A DNA stretch of 64,000 bases from Dermatemys mawii (taxonomy: Eukaryota; Chordata; Testudines; Dermatemydidae). Below are positions 1 through 11,168 of the stretch, in pieces. A program made the position numbers and the translations under genes. The stretch spans positions 18,931,555-18,995,554 of the forward strand of contig ML677333.1 of the NCBI GenBank assembly GCA_007922305.1, read 5' to 3'. Positions within the stretch are counted from its first letter, which is position 1. Every line of letters begins with the position of its first letter. The notes under the pieces are model-generated. The model was not told the origin of the DNA and did not search any database. It was given only the letters and a program-made list of their open reading frames with translations.

Positions 1-201
1 GGTGGCGCTGCCGCCGATCCCACACGGGAGACTGCCGAACTCCCGCACAGGCTATTTTTGTCCTGCCGAAATTCTGCCATGGAAAGCAGAAGCCTCCACT
101 TTCCGCGGCGGCATTTTGGCAGACATACCCTGGGGCGGGGGCCGCCAGTGGCCACCGGACCGCAGTAAGGGGCTGCGGCTAGAAAAGTTTAGGAACCCCT
201 G
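1..201. mobile_element. Right end of a non-autonomous hAT element, cut by the window edge
   Basis: GC-rich DNA ending in gtttaggaacccctg, the reverse of a hAT-type terminus (CAGGGGTTCCTAAAC). The next 8 bases, ccctagag (202-209), look like one copy of an 8-bp target duplication. The other end lies outside the window, so this cannot be confirmed. The element has landed in a Penelope-like tail on the minus strand that resumes at about 205. The open frame at 2-214 has no recognisable domain and runs through the element terminus, so I do not call it a gene. Confidence 0.6.
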
Positions 202-410
202 CCCTAGAGACTAACAAATTTATTAGGGCATAAGCTTTCGTGGGCTAAAACCAACTTCATCAGATGCATGGAGTGGAAAATACAAGAGCAGGTATTTAAA
301 TACATGAAAAGATGAGTTGTTTTACCAAGTGTGAGGTCAGTCTAATGAGACAGTTCAATTGACAGCAGGATACCAAGGGAGGAAAAAACAACGCCTCCTC
401 ATTGTTTTTA
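202..410 (-). mobile_element. Penelope-like element 3' tail
   Basis: Read on the minus strand this carries the tail core found several times in the window: a 'gatgaagt' block, a 'cacgaaagcttatgcc' block, and a 'ttagtctct' block. Its tip, which would read 'aaggtgccac', is missing at the junction with the hAT element at 201. The assignment to Penelope rests on the copy near 34.4-35.4 kb, where the same tail follows a GIY-YIG endonuclease remnant. Confidence 0.6.
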
Positions 411-1099
411 TTCATATCACTGTGTCACAAACCAGGAACTTGCCTAGTGGTCAGAACTGGTTAGAGCTGGAGTCAGCAGCCAGGAACAGGGCAGGCACAA
501 AAGAGATCACAATGGTGGACATGTGAATTAGGTAGCCAGAGATCAGTTGTTACTGTGGGGCTCAATGTCAGGCTTGCTGACTTCCTCAAATCAATCAAGT
601 GGCTCTGCTGTGGCTCAACTGTGCTCATGGGCTGCCCAGGGAGTGGGCAGCTGCAGGTCCTCATTCCTGACACAGTGATGACTTTGATTCCTGGGTTTTA
701 TGTTTTTTTTGTACCAATTTAAGCTCTTTTTTAAAAAATTCAGAATGCAAAGTGCCTGCTTTCTCAACATGTACATGGGAGCTTTGAGGGAGCTAACATA
801 CTATCTAGTACTTCCAATGATATTGACTGGAGTTGCACATCTAAATTCCACTAACAGCAGACATAGTGTTCACCCCTTCAGGATGTGAAGTTAAGGTTCT
901 CCCTCTGAAGTCAATAGGGAAAATCCTCATCTCCTGCAGGAAGAGAATCTGGTCCCTTGATACCCATCCACAAAATAGCAGTTTATGTAGCAGCTAATGT
1001 TAAAGTTCCGTGCTGGCAAAACTGCTCTTACAAACCAGAGGAATAAAAATTTCTGGAGACCCACCACTTAGCGCTAGATTATGCCTTTAGGCACAGCCC
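411..1099. other. Intergenic, no gene recognised
   Basis: Moderately AT-rich sequence. The short open frames at 473-673 (minus) and 700-888 (plus) have no domain, no splice-site context and no coding-like composition. Confidence 0.5.
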
Positions 1100-1437
1100 T
1101 TCTCTTGCATAGTCAACCTGTGGAACTCATTGCCAAGGGATGTTGTGAAGGCCAAAACTGTAACCAGGTACAAAAAAGAATTAGATAAGTTCAGGGAGGA
1201 TAGGTCCATCCATGGCTATTAGTGTGGATGGTCAGGAATGCATCCCCATGCTGGGGGTGTCCTGAGCTTCTGGTTGCCAGAATCTGGGAGTGAACAACAG
1301 GGAGTGGACAACTTGATGATTGCCTGTTCAGTTCATTCCCTCTGAAGCATCTGGCATTGACCACTGTTGGAAGACAGGATACTGGGCTAGATGGACCATT
1401 GGTCTGACCCAATATGGCCAACTTTATGTTCTTAAAT
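1100..1437 (+). mobile_element. CR1 LINE, 3' end
   Basis: Carries the CR1 3' region in sense orientation: a 'gtggaactcattgccaag' block, 'aggataggtccatc', 'tctggcattg', and 'gggctagatggaccattgg' running into a 'tatgttctta' end. No reverse-transcriptase code is left. It is a typical 5'-truncated copy of the same subfamily seen inverted at 28.8 and 42.4 kb. Confidence 0.85.
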
Positions 1438-1759
1438 GGTGGTGGTTAAACTTCATCAACAGAGGAATAGTCCTAAAAGTCATTGGTCTCTACCAATACC
1501 ACATTACATTTCTGAATGATCAGACCTAAGATCCATGAGGTCTGTGTAGGGTTTCAAAATAACTTTTATTCCAGTTCTCTCAATGGAGCAATGATTTAGA
1601 GTAGTTAAGGCTCTGGCTCACAAACTTTAACTATCAAACCTCTCTGTTTTAGTCTGATTTTTGTGGTTTTAAACAGACACTTTTTATGTAGGTCTTGCAA
1701 TGTTGGACATTTGGGAAAGGCAGCTAGATAGCTGAAAAACACAAATCAAGACATTCTGT

Positions 1760-2045
1760 AAGACTTGGTCTAAAGCTAAAACTTAGGTTGACCTAGCTAC
1801 ATTACTAAGGGCTATGAAAAATATTGTGCTCTGTTCTAGTTAGGTTGACCCCAACTCCCACTGTACAAGTCGCTTGGTCAACAAGGATTCTTTCATTGAC
1901 CTAGCTACTGCCTCTTGATGGGGGGGATTTAGTGAGGGAAAACTCCCTTCCACTGGTGCAGCAAGTGTCTACACTACAATGACCTAGCTGCAGTATTGTA
2001 GCTGTGCTGCTATAGAGCTTGTAGAAAGAGACATACCCCAAGACT
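1760..2045. mobile_element. Small non-autonomous DNA transposon (MITE), diverged
   Basis: About 285 bp bounded by degenerate inverted ends: 'acttggtctaaagct' on the left and 'agaaagagacatacccc' on the right. Inside, 'gttgacctagctac' is partly mirrored by 'acctagctgcagtattgtagctg'. Similar 'GTCTACAC' ends occur in the MITEs at 14.2, 25.8 and 61.0 kb. Ends are approximate because the copy is old. Confidence 0.45.
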
Positions 2046-3269
2046 CATCTGTTAGAGCAGCCATTCCAGTTCTGGCAGAGGCTCAGGGATTTGGCATAAG
2101 GATAAAGCAGGAATCAGTCTGACTTCAGATTAATACAGACTAGACATTTCTAGGTTCTCCTAATTTCAGTATTTGTGCAAAGATATGTTTTTGTTATGTG
2201 TGTTATAAATCAACACTCAAATACAATTAACAGTTAATCAACAAGGAGGCAGTCACTATGAAAATGGAAAAAAAAAGTTTAATAACATTTCTATTAAAAC
2301 TTTGGGGGAATGTGAATTTATCAATTGTTTCACAATAACAAAGGGCAGAAGGGAAACCTATTTAAAAGCTTCTAAAGAGACATTATGTGCAACACAGAGC
2401 AAAAAACGGTAAAATTAAACAACTGGCACAAGAGATTGGCTGATAATGCAAGACTTTAGTGTTATCTGGGGAACAATCATATCTGCTTATTTCCAGAAGT
2501 TAGACCATCTGGTCTACTTCAGTCTACCTATCTGATCTAGGGTTTGGTACCTTGGATTCAAATATGGAGATTGTGATTTTAAAATTAGCACATAATGTCA
2601 GCAGTGCAGTTTTGTCATTTTCATTGTCACCCTGTGTCATTGCTTAGATACCAAGGTGATAGGCATCTTAAAACTACAATAGGGCTAAATCTTCATTTAG
2701 AGCCACACTTTCTCAGACAACGTAAAGCTCCTTGATGAAGGGCAAATAGCAAAATCATTATGGAGTTGTGTCCAGTTGTAAGTCAAATGCATAAGATCTG
2801 ATTCTCACACTGTTGGAAAGCAGATGTAACTTCACTAAACTTATTGGAGTTACTGGTGAAAAGCAATATAAGTGAGATCAGGCTCAGTCCCATAAGTGTA
2901 ATATTAGTTTAGAAGTTTCTTTCATTTAAAATGATCTTGGCTGTATGCATTAGGGCAATTAGACATCACCCCTAATGACAAGGGCATGTGTTCCAGTTGG
3001 CCTGCAGAGGAGAATGTTTGCTGAAACTGTTTGGCAAGCAAACACTTTTTTAAAGTGGATCAATGAATGACTGCTGTGGATAATATCTTACAACTCAGAT
3101 CCAAGATACTTGCTTCCAAAATGTTTGCTGAGTAAATGCGTTTGAATGGTGCCAGGGTTAACAGTGGTTACTGAAGTCCTCTACGAACAGAAAAAATTCA
3201 TTAGACACAGTAGCAGTACAAGTTTCCCCACACTGCCCCAAATATGCCTCACCTTGTAAGAGGATAATT
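2046..3269. other. Intergenic, no gene recognised
   Basis: AT-rich sequence without a long open frame. Part of 2690-2890 resembles old dispersed repeats of the 'cagctgaggatctg' kind, but too weakly to delimit. Confidence 0.4.
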
Positions 3270-3360
3270 TAGGGGCAGAACCTCAGCTGGTATAAATCAC
3301 TTAGTTTAACTGAAATCAGTGCAGCTGCGCTGATATACACCAGCTGAGGATCTGACATAG
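3270..3360. repeat. Short palindromic dispersed repeat (unit 1)
   Basis: The left side reads 'cctcagctggtataaatcac' and the right side 'gatatacaccagctgagg', so the ~85-bp unit is an imperfect inverted repeat. The right half recurs at 46.5 kb (ttacaccagctgaggatctg) and 62.25 kb (tttacaccagctgaggattt). This is an ancient dispersed repeat of unknown class. Confidence 0.5.
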
Positions 3361-3511
3361 TTTCTTTTCAAGGTGGCTCTGCTAACACTGCTGATAAGTT
3401 TGCCAACTTGCTTTGGGAGTTGCAAACTTGTTTCTTAATAAAGTGAGACAAATATGGGCAATGCGTATATGATGGGTCCAAAACACACTGTTCTATCTTT
3501 ACTCTTGGCTT

Positions 3512-3715
3512 TCATAGAATATCGGAGTTGGAAGGGACCTCATCTAGTCCAGCACCCTGCTCAAAGCAGGACCAATCCCCAATTAAATCAACCCAGCCAG
3601 GGCTTTGTCAAGCCTGACCTTAAAAACCTCTAAAGGAGATTCCACCACCTCTCTAAGTAACCCATTCCAATGTTTCACCACTCTCCTAGTGAAAGTGTTT
3701 TTCAGATACAAAATT
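3512..3715 (-). mobile_element. CR1 LINE, 3' end
   Basis: The plus strand begins 'catagaatatcggagttgg' and continues 'catctagtccagcaccctgc', 'caaagcaggaccaatcccc' and 'agccagggctttgtcaag'. This is the reverse complement of a CR1 3' UTR. It abuts a PIF/Harbinger gene remnant and retains no reverse-transcriptase code. Confidence 0.85.
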
Positions 3716-3759
3716 CTACTTGCTGTCCAATGGAATGGTTTATTAAAGTGCTGTTTGTT

Positions 3760-4690
3760 TCCTTGCCCTTCTCCCTTTCTTGTCCCTGCAAACATCCCAG
3801 CACGACTGGGGTCTAATGTGTTGAGGATCAGCAAACAGAGGGGATTCCTGGTCCTTTACAAAAATTCCCCTATTTCAACTAGGTCACCATGAATGATATC
3901 ACTCTCCTGAGGCTGACATGGAAAGATAAAGACCGAATGTTCACATGAATGTGACCAAAACCCAGGACCATGCGTGGTGAAGAAAAGGTCCTGGCTGCCG
4001 GGGAGAACGGATTCTCTGGTTGCCTGCTGCACATTCTCCTCCTCAGCCTCATCCACAAAATCCTCATCCGTGTTGCATGAGGCTGCCACCATCCAGGTAT
4101 CCACGGAGATTGGTGGAGTACTGGTAGGGTCGTCCCCCCTCAGAATGGCATGCAGTTGATCATAGAATTGGTATGTCTGGGGCTGTGACCAGAGTGACTG
4201 TTCATCTCTCTTGTCTATTGGTAGGCTTGCCTGAGCTCCTTAATTTTCACACGGCACTGCTGTGTCTCCCTGGTGTAACCTCTGTCCACCACGCCCTGTG
4301 TGATTTTTGGCATCTGTATCAGCATTTCTTCTGCTGGATCAGAGTTATGCCTGCACAGATTCTCCTCCCTATAGAACAATCAGATCCAGGTCTCCCGTTT
4401 GCTCCATGCTGGAGCTCGTTTGTGATTCTGGGACTGCATAGTCACCTCTTCTGCTGAGCTTGCCAAGCTGACCAAAGAGGAAACAAAATTCAAAAGTTCC
4501 TGCTGCTTTTCCTGTGTACCTGGCTAGTGCATCGGAGTTGAACATGCTGTCCAGAGCGGTCACACTTGAGCACCCTGGGATAGCTCCTAGTGGCCAATAC
4601 CATCGAATTACACAGCCTTGTGTTTACACTACCCCAAATTCAACCCAGGAAGGTCGATTCTAGTGCTACTCCCCTTGTTGGGGAGGAGTA
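3760..4690 (-). pseudogene. Decayed PIF/Harbinger-associated Myb/SANT-like (MSANTD-type) gene
   Basis: Three minus-strand blocks look like a Harbinger second-ORF DNA-binding protein. The 5' block (4369-4563) holds 'ALARYTGKAAGTFEFCF' and 'VPESQTSSSMEQTG'. The middle (about 4140-4330) would be the trihelix DNA-binding part but is interrupted by stops. The 3' block (3856-4104) holds an acidic stretch 'DEDFVDEAEEEN' followed by 'ESVLPGSQDLFFT'. In intact relatives these lie in one frame; here frame changes and stops separate them, so it is a dead copy. Family proteins bind transposon ends and help the Harbinger nuclease; no nuclease is visible. The assignment is from recognition of this recurrent reptilian family. 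Confidence 0.6.
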
Positions 4691-5552
4691 CATGCAACAA
4701 GAATACTGTATCCATCATGGAGAAACAGTAAAAAAGGTTCTGCCGTAAAGGACTTCATCATGTTCTTAAGCACGCATCCAATTTCTCTCTGTTCCTGTCA
4801 TGGAATAATGGCAACTTCTGCTCTTCCTGCATAGAATTTATCCTTACTGATGCTAGATAGCACTTCTTCAAGCAAAGAATCTTCATTATGTGTTTGATCC
4901 TGTCCCACTGAAGTCGTTAGGCATTTCACCATTAATCTTAATGAGCGCAGGATTAAGCCCTGTTATCCTTAGGTGCTTTGGAAGTATTGCTCTTGTATCT
5001 CATTCTTCCACACAAGATGGGAGTCCATAAATATAGATGTTCTAGACTTTCAGTTGGTTCCCACCTCCTTTTTATTGTTTTGGGAGTACATATTTCCTTA
5101 ACAATTTTTTTTATCACTTTACCTTCACCTCAACAGTAGCCATCTCCACAGTCTTCTCACCATAACCCCTCTCTTTATTTACACACACACTCACTCTCAC
5201 CTAGCCTAGGCTGTCACATTGAACTTACAGCTAGCTCTACACCTTTTTTTCTCAAAGGAGGATAAAGTATCCCATAGTTCATAGAGATTGGTTCATCAAA
5301 GGGACTGGCATGGTTTTTAGTGCTGCTTACTGGGGTTCAACCTGAAGGTGGGGAATGCTGGCAATGGTGTGCCAGTCCTTAAGGTCAGCTACAATGCAGT
5401 CTGCTTAATAGCATAATTTTTATCTCCTTTATTTTTAGGTGTAAGGTAGACCTAGTCTTAAAGAGGAACTCTTGACTATGCCTTGTAACAGCCCTTTGGA
5501 AGGCAGGAGACCTCTTCCCCTGACCTTAATAGCTTCATTAATAGAGCCGGTG
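4691..5552. other. Intergenic, no gene recognised
   Basis: AT-rich sequence with a short T-rich stretch near 5100. No open frame of note and no recognised repeat. Confidence 0.45.
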
Positions 5553-5592
5553 TCATAGAAATGCATGGCTGGAAGGGACCTCATAGTAAGGC
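5553..5592 (-). mobile_element. CR1 LINE fragment, extreme 3' end
   Basis: The plus strand reads 'catagaaatgcatggctgga' followed by 'agggacctcat', the reverse complement of the last ~40 bp of CR1. The rest of the element is absent or unrecognisable. Confidence 0.55.
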
Positions 5593-6632
5593 AGGATGGT
5601 AGTTATTTTTCTTCCTTTTCTAGCCTTGTTTTCACTGTGATAATTTTCATGTTTATTTTACAGAAATTTTCAGAGAGTCAAATGAGGTTTCTATTTTTCA
5701 AACTGTACTATGGCAGATTACGCTCCAGAGAAGTTTGTGATAACAGCAGTTCTGTGCCTTCCTGTAGGCTAATTGGAGTTCGCTTGAAAAACAAGAGAGA
5801 TCTTTTGTTTACAGTTCCCTTGTAGTTATTCTGAGCCATTAATTTAATCATCCCAAACAAAACGAACCAAAATGGTGTGGTTAAGAGTGACTTAATTCCT
5901 GGACAACATTAGCTGTCTGCAAAGTGTACAAGGATTACCACATCATTATTTTTATTGTGTAGTAATGAAGTGGGATATGACTGTTATGCTCCTTTGACTT
6001 CTGGATCATAGGGAGAAAAGGGGGTTTTGCTTATTTGGGATCTTAGTCTTTTATAAATTGATGGTTCACATAAACCCTGGGGGAATGTGAGTTGGTTTGA
6101 ATAAATTCTCCAAGAGACAGTCTCTGCATTTGAGGGTAATGATCTCATTTCACATAGTTTATGGTGGGGGTGGGGAGGATTTTAAATGCATTCAATAAAA
6201 TGTCCTTGCTTTTGTTGTAACTACAGAGAGTACACATACATAAACCAACAAACACAAAGTGCTACTGAATTGACCCCTCGGCTTTCTGTGCAAATCGCTT
6301 CTATCCTAGATTATATTCGAGCCCACTGAAAATGAGTCAGGTTGACAACTGAGTATGAAGCAATGCAAGAGTGCTAGCTGCTGTTGGGTTTCATGTATAA
6401 CACTAATACCTGTCCTTAGCTGTCTGAGCTAGAGAGGCCAACTGCAGTGTAGCCATACCCTATGTGTTAGTACAGCCTAAAACAATGAAGCTTCGGTCCT
6501 GACTTGAGCATTTGGGTTTTACTGCAGTGCAAAGGTTAATAAATAACAATAATGTGCAGCAGGTAGAACTTAAAGGCAGCAGAACTGTCAATTTCATTTA
6601 TGCAAGCAGAAGTTATACAAGTAATTCCCAGT
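5593..6632. other. Intergenic, no gene recognised
   Basis: AT-rich. The 86-residue frame at 5565-5825 starts inside the CR1 fragment, is low-complexity at its N-terminus and has no domain; I do not call it a gene. Confidence 0.45.
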
Positions 6633-7140
6633 ATCAGAGGGGTAGCTGTGTTAGTCTGTATCCACAAAAACAACGAGGAGGCTGGTGGCACCTTAATGAC
6701 TAACAGATTTATTTGGTTAAAAACCCATTTCTTCAGATGCATGGAATGAAAATTACAGGTGTAGGCATAAATATACAGACACAGGAAGAGAAGGGAGCTA
6801 TCTTACAAGTGGAGAATCAGTGCTGAGAGGACCAATTCAATCGGGGGCAAGGGAGAGGGAGATGTGGTCCACTCCCAATAAATGGTGAGGAGGTGTCAAT
6901 ACCAAGAGGGAAAACTGTTTTTGTATTGAGCCAGCCACTCCCAGTCCCTATTCAAGCCCAAATTGATGGTGTTAAATTTGCAAATGAATTGTAGCTCTGC
7001 AATTTCTCTTTGAAGTCTGTTTTTGTAATTTTTTGTTGAAGTATGGCTACTTTTAAATCTGTTATAGAATGTCCAGGGAGATTGAAATGTTCTGACTTTT
7101 ATATGTTACCATTCCTGATGTCTGATTTGTGTCCATAAAC
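6633..7140 (-). mobile_element. Penelope-like element, C-terminal code plus 3' tail
   Basis: The minus strand encodes the end of a Penelope-like GIY-YIG protein: 'EHFNLPGHSITDLKVAILQ' (about 7015-7105), then a region resembling 'GLNRDWEWL' with frame decay. After it comes the 3' tail with the 'gatgcatgg', 'ttaaggtgccacc' and 'ctaacacagctacccctctg' blocks ending near 6633. The same PGHS..DLKV motif appears at 34.85 kb. It is broken and cannot encode a full protein. Confidence 0.7.
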
Positions 7141-7145
7141 GCATC

Positions 7146-7235
7146 CTAAGAAGTGGGGTTTTTAACCACAAAAGCTTATGCCCAAATAAATCTATTAGTC
7201 TTTAAGGTGTTACCAGATTCCTCATTGTTTTTAAG
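7146..7235 (+). mobile_element. Penelope-like 3' tail, inverted relative to its neighbour
   Basis: Contains 'aagaagtggggtttttaacc', 'acaaaagcttatgcccaaat' and 'tagtctttaaggtg' in plus orientation. It lies directly upstream of, and head to head with, the minus-strand copy at 6633-7140. Confidence 0.65.
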
Positions 7236-7328
7236 TAATTTCCAGTTCATCAGTGGGAAAACCAAGCACTTTGCCCCCAGATTTTCCTTTCTTCTTCAGG
7301 CCATTCACTCTTCCTTGCACTATGTGAA

Positions 7329-7537
7329 GTTGTCTACACAGGCAATTGACACGCTGCAACCTTCTCATTCGGGCATGTGAGAAAACACCCCCCAAGCGCA
7401 GCAAGTTTCAGTGCTGTAAACAGTGCACCAGCTGTGCTGGTAGCTATGCCTCTCCCACCGCTGTGCCATGACAACAGAAGCCACGTTAAAGCGCTGCAGT
7501 GGTAGCGCTTTAACATTGCCAGTATAGACTAGCCCTT
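7329..7537. mobile_element. PIF/Harbinger-like MITE (about 210 bp)
   Basis: Left end 'gttgtctacacaggcaattg', right end 'gccagtatagactagccctt' followed by TAA. The inverted ends match the GTCTACAC family, and internal 'agcgct' sites are mirrored ('aaagcgctgcagtggtagcg'). The left target copy is not clear, so the left limit is approximate. Confidence 0.55.
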
Positions 7538-8275
7538 TAACTGACTTGTCGTGCTGTTCCAAAACATACAGGGTATTGCAAACAGCTGAAGAGCTAACTG
7601 TTGTTTATTGATCTAATGTGCTTTAGACATTCCCACAGCATCCATTACAGTTTAGAGTGTAACATATACAGGAATTAAATGGTTGAACTGCAAAATCAGA
7701 GTTGCTATACAGGATATGTTGTGTAAATATGTATAATTATGTATAATTTAAAAAATCTTTTTGACATCCTGTAGATTTTGAAGTACAGGTTATTGTACTT
7801 TATTGGCCTTAGTGAAATCTAGTATTTAGTTTAGCAGGGGAAAAGTCAGGTTTGTTTGTTATTATTTAAGAAGGGTCTTATTCTTGATCATAGTCACTCT
7901 CACTGGTAGAAGCCACAGTTAATTATGAGAAGTGGCTGTCTTTTCTTATATTCTTATCTCCTCTGCAGTAGATAAGATAGTATTGGACACATGCTTACTA
8001 CTCCACTAATCAAAACCAGGCAAAATCTGGAGTCTGGATAACCTCATGATTAGGAAATAAAAACGTATACTGCAAGTACTCTTATTAACCTATGCAGTCA
8101 CAGTCCATCTTATCATTCACTTGAAGTCAACTCATGCTTTTTTCATATTCCCTAATGCACTGTACATGGGCAGTATCTGGTATAGATAATAGGTACAAAT
8201 TTTGCTTACATTACATTTGTGTAGCATGTAACCTCATTGTCCAATGTCTGCTCTAGAGCTTTCCTTGCTATAGAT
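7538..8275. other. Intergenic, no gene recognised
   Basis: AT-rich sequence with an imperfect 'tatgtataattatgtataat' duplication near 7730. No coding evidence. Confidence 0.45.
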
Positions 8276-8495
8276 CAGAGGTTCTCAAACTTTAGCAACC
8301 TGAGGACCCCCCCATTTTGATTTAAAGTTTTTGGGGGATCCCCAAATCCACCTGCTCAGCCCCAGGTCCAGCTCCCACACTACCCCTTTCCTCAAAGCCC
8401 CACTCCTGCCTCATCTCTTCCCGTCACCCCACTTCCTTCACCTCCCCTCCTCCCCGCTCACTATCCCGCACTCTCACTCATTTTCACCAGGCTGA
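8276..8495. mobile_element. hAT-like element, left part
   Basis: Begins with 'cagaggttctcaaacttt', a typical non-autonomous hAT terminus. It is followed by 'gaccccccc', an inverted pair 'tttttgggggatccccaaa' and C-rich DNA. The matching right terminus is not visible. Confidence 0.5.
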
Positions 8496-9464
8496 GATAC
8501 TGGGAAATTATCTGTTTTGATGTTGGGGTATCTCCCTCTTTCTTGTGTGTGGAGAATTTAGAAAGGTCTTGCTTTCATCTCAATGCAGGTTGAAACCTCA
8601 AACTTTTTTTTGGCCAAATGGAATTATTTTCTGGTCAGCTGTAGCAAAATCACTAGTCATGCTTGAAAATGTTGGCATATGGGCCTAAAGTGAACTAGCA
8701 ACAATGTCTGCTGGAGTCACAAAAACATGTCCTCAATTTTTCCATATTTAACTTGACTGAATATTTGTAACCACATTTTAAAGGGATTTTAAAGGGCTTC
8801 TGGTTATACTCTGGGATAGAAGGTGACCAATGGATTAAGTGATGGCAAGAATTGAAATAAACACATCCAGAGCTTTCCCTAGGCACAATTCAGTTTCATA
8901 AAAAAAATAAATACAAAAAAATGAATCCAAGTTATATTTAGTTACAGAAAGCTTTTTCACAGGTTAGCAATCTGAGATCAAGCAGAAAGCAGTGGCTCTA
9001 GAAACTTTGTTAGGGCTGTATTGTGTCTAGATGTGGTTTTAAAACAAATTAATGGAACCAAAGAGTTGGGGCACTGAATTACAAAGATGTTTGAGATGAG
9101 GTATGTAAAATAATAGGTTCTAAAGAGGGGTTATCGGCCTGGATGTTTATTACTTACAAGACAAAATGAAGATTTGCCAGATAAGAGAATGCGGGATTAT
9201 TAGCCTTGATCTTTACTAGCAAAGTTATGTAGGGTTGTATGTATAAGAACCAGATAAGGTATGAGAGAGACAGCGAGTCCAGGGGAATCTGGTCAGCATT
9301 AATGAGAATGCTTTTGTGTGGTCTCCAGACTACTTCCCAGAAGCAGGGATAAGCTGAAGAGGAGAACCAGTAGTCAAGTGTCTATACACCACAGAACCCC
9401 CGCTCCCATCCCCCGTTTCAACCTGCAGACTATGAGTAAAGGAATAGGTATGCATGGGGATTAT
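8496..9464. other. Intergenic, no gene recognised
   Basis: AT-rich. The open frame at 8695-8886 (minus) has no domain or repeat identity. Confidence 0.45.
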
Positions 9465-9695
9465 TTTTATTTATTTGTATGATGGTAGCACTTAGAAGCC
9501 CCAAGTGAGCTCAGGGTCCCATTGTGTTAGATGCTGTACAGACACAAAGTGAGAGACAGTATCTGCCCCAAAGAGCTTACAGACTAAATAGATAAGAGAG
9601 GGAAATGGCAAGCAGGGAGAACAAAGTTCAGAGAAGTCACACAGGCCATTAGTGGAAGAGGCAAGTCTAGAACCCAGCTCCTCAGAGTAAGACTA
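9465..9695 (+). repeat. Ancient CORE/MIR-like SINE remnant
   Basis: Contains 'atggtagcacttagaagccc', 'gatgctgtacagacacaaag' and 'cccaaagagcttacagac', then the core-like 'agtcacacaggccattagtg' and 'ctagaacccagctcctcaga'. These blocks are typical of old amniote CORE-type SINEs. Orientation follows the core block. Confidence 0.5.
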
Positions 9696-9779
9696 GTTGA
9701 CATTTTTTTTGTTTGTTTGTTTGAAACTGTGAGGGGAAAAATGACTTTAAATAAATAAATCAAAACCAACATTTATGTA

Positions 9780-9995
9780 GGGGTATGTCTGTTTTCTACA
9801 AAAAAGCAGCCAAACTTTTTGCCCAATTGGCCAACGCTTTTTAGTTTTCAGTTGCTGAAAACCAAAACATTTTTGAGGCTGCTCACTTTTTTTTTTGAAA
9901 GAAAACACACAAAAGTCTACAGATGTTTTGATGAAAATAATTTCACTTTCAATGTTTTTTTTTCTACTTGTCTAGTTCTGTTTCCTAGTCCAGTT
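9780..9995. repeat. Possible relic of the 'gaaaacaaaa' MITE family
   Basis: Repeated near-palindromic A/T motifs such as 'tttagttttcagttgctgaa' and 'gatgttttgatgaaaat', similar in style to the larger element at 62.3-62.9 kb. Boundaries and relation are uncertain. Confidence 0.25.
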
Positions 9996-10435
9996 CCCTA
10001 TGCCTTTGATCATGCTGCCTCTTCAGTCATCTAGTTCTTAATCTTACTGATGCCCACGGAGCACAAAGATGGGGAGAGTCAAGACACTAATGGAATTTGC
10101 AACGTATAACATGGCAATATTTTAAAGTATCCACTCTAATGATACATGCACAAGGAGAGTATGCTGGTCTTTCCATCCTTGTGTATTTGCCTATTTGACA
10201 CTGGGAAAATAGGTGCCAGCTCTTGCCAAGGCTGTATGCACCAGCTGAGCACTAACAAATTCATAGCTGGAAACTAGACCAGCTCACTTTCATGTCAATA
10301 TTCTTCAAGATAGGTGTTAGTCTTGTAAAGGTGTGTTTAGTGCTTAGACTTTATAAAATGCATGTAAGTTGAGGCATGCATTAATCATACTGTAATGTAT
10401 GTATCCTTTACTATGAGGAAGGATGTAAGTTTTGC

Positions 10436-10443
10436 TTTATAAT
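10436..10443. repeat. Target duplication of the palindromic hAT (left copy)
   Basis: 'tttataat', repeated exactly at 12065-12072. Eight bases is the hAT hallmark. Confidence 0.9.
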
Positions 10444-10799
10444 TAGGGCTGTCAATTAATCACAGTTAACTTATGTGATTAAAAAAATTAATTGTGATTG
10501 ATTAGTTGCACGGTTAAACAATGGAATATCAATTGAAATTTATTAAATATTTTTGCATGTTTTTCTACATTTTCAAATGATTACTATTACAACAGAGAAT
10601 ACAAAGGATACAGTGCTCAATTTATATTTTTTATTATAAATATTTGCACTAAAAATGATAAAAGAAATAGTATTTTTCAGTTCACCTCATACAAGTATTA
10701 CAGTGCAATCTCTTTATCGTGAAAGTATAATTTACAAATGTAAATTTTTTTGTTACACAACTGCACTCAAAAACAAAACAATGTAAAACTTTAGTGTCT

Positions 10800-11045
10800 A
10801 CAAGTCCACTCAGTCCTACTTCTTCAGTCAATCAATCAGACATATAAGCTTATTTACATTTATGGAAGAGAACACTGCCTGCTTCTTATTTACAATGTCA
10901 CTGAAAGTGAGAACAGGCATTTGCATGGCACTTTTGTAGCCAGAGTTGCAAGACATTTATGTTCCAGATATGCTAAATATTCATATGCCTCTTCATGCTT
11001 CAGCCACTGTTCCAGAGGGTATGCTTCCATGCTGATGCTGCTCAT
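10800..11045 (-). pseudogene. Second copy of the hAT transposase 3' end, inverted and broken
   Basis: The minus strand reads through text matching the dimerisation region of the right-arm gene ('KHEEAYEYLAYLEHKCLAT', then 'VPCKCLFSLS'). It then meets stops before the shared 'gtaggactgagtggacttg' 3' flank. It is the mirror partner of 11493-11735 and has more damage. Confidence 0.7.
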
Positions 11046-11168
11046 TTAAAAACATAATGCATTAATTAAATTTGTGGCTGAACTCCCGGGGCAGGGGATT
11101 AGGGGGGAATTTTATGTCTCCGGTTTTACCCGCATTCTGCCATATATTTCATGATATAGCAGTCTTGT

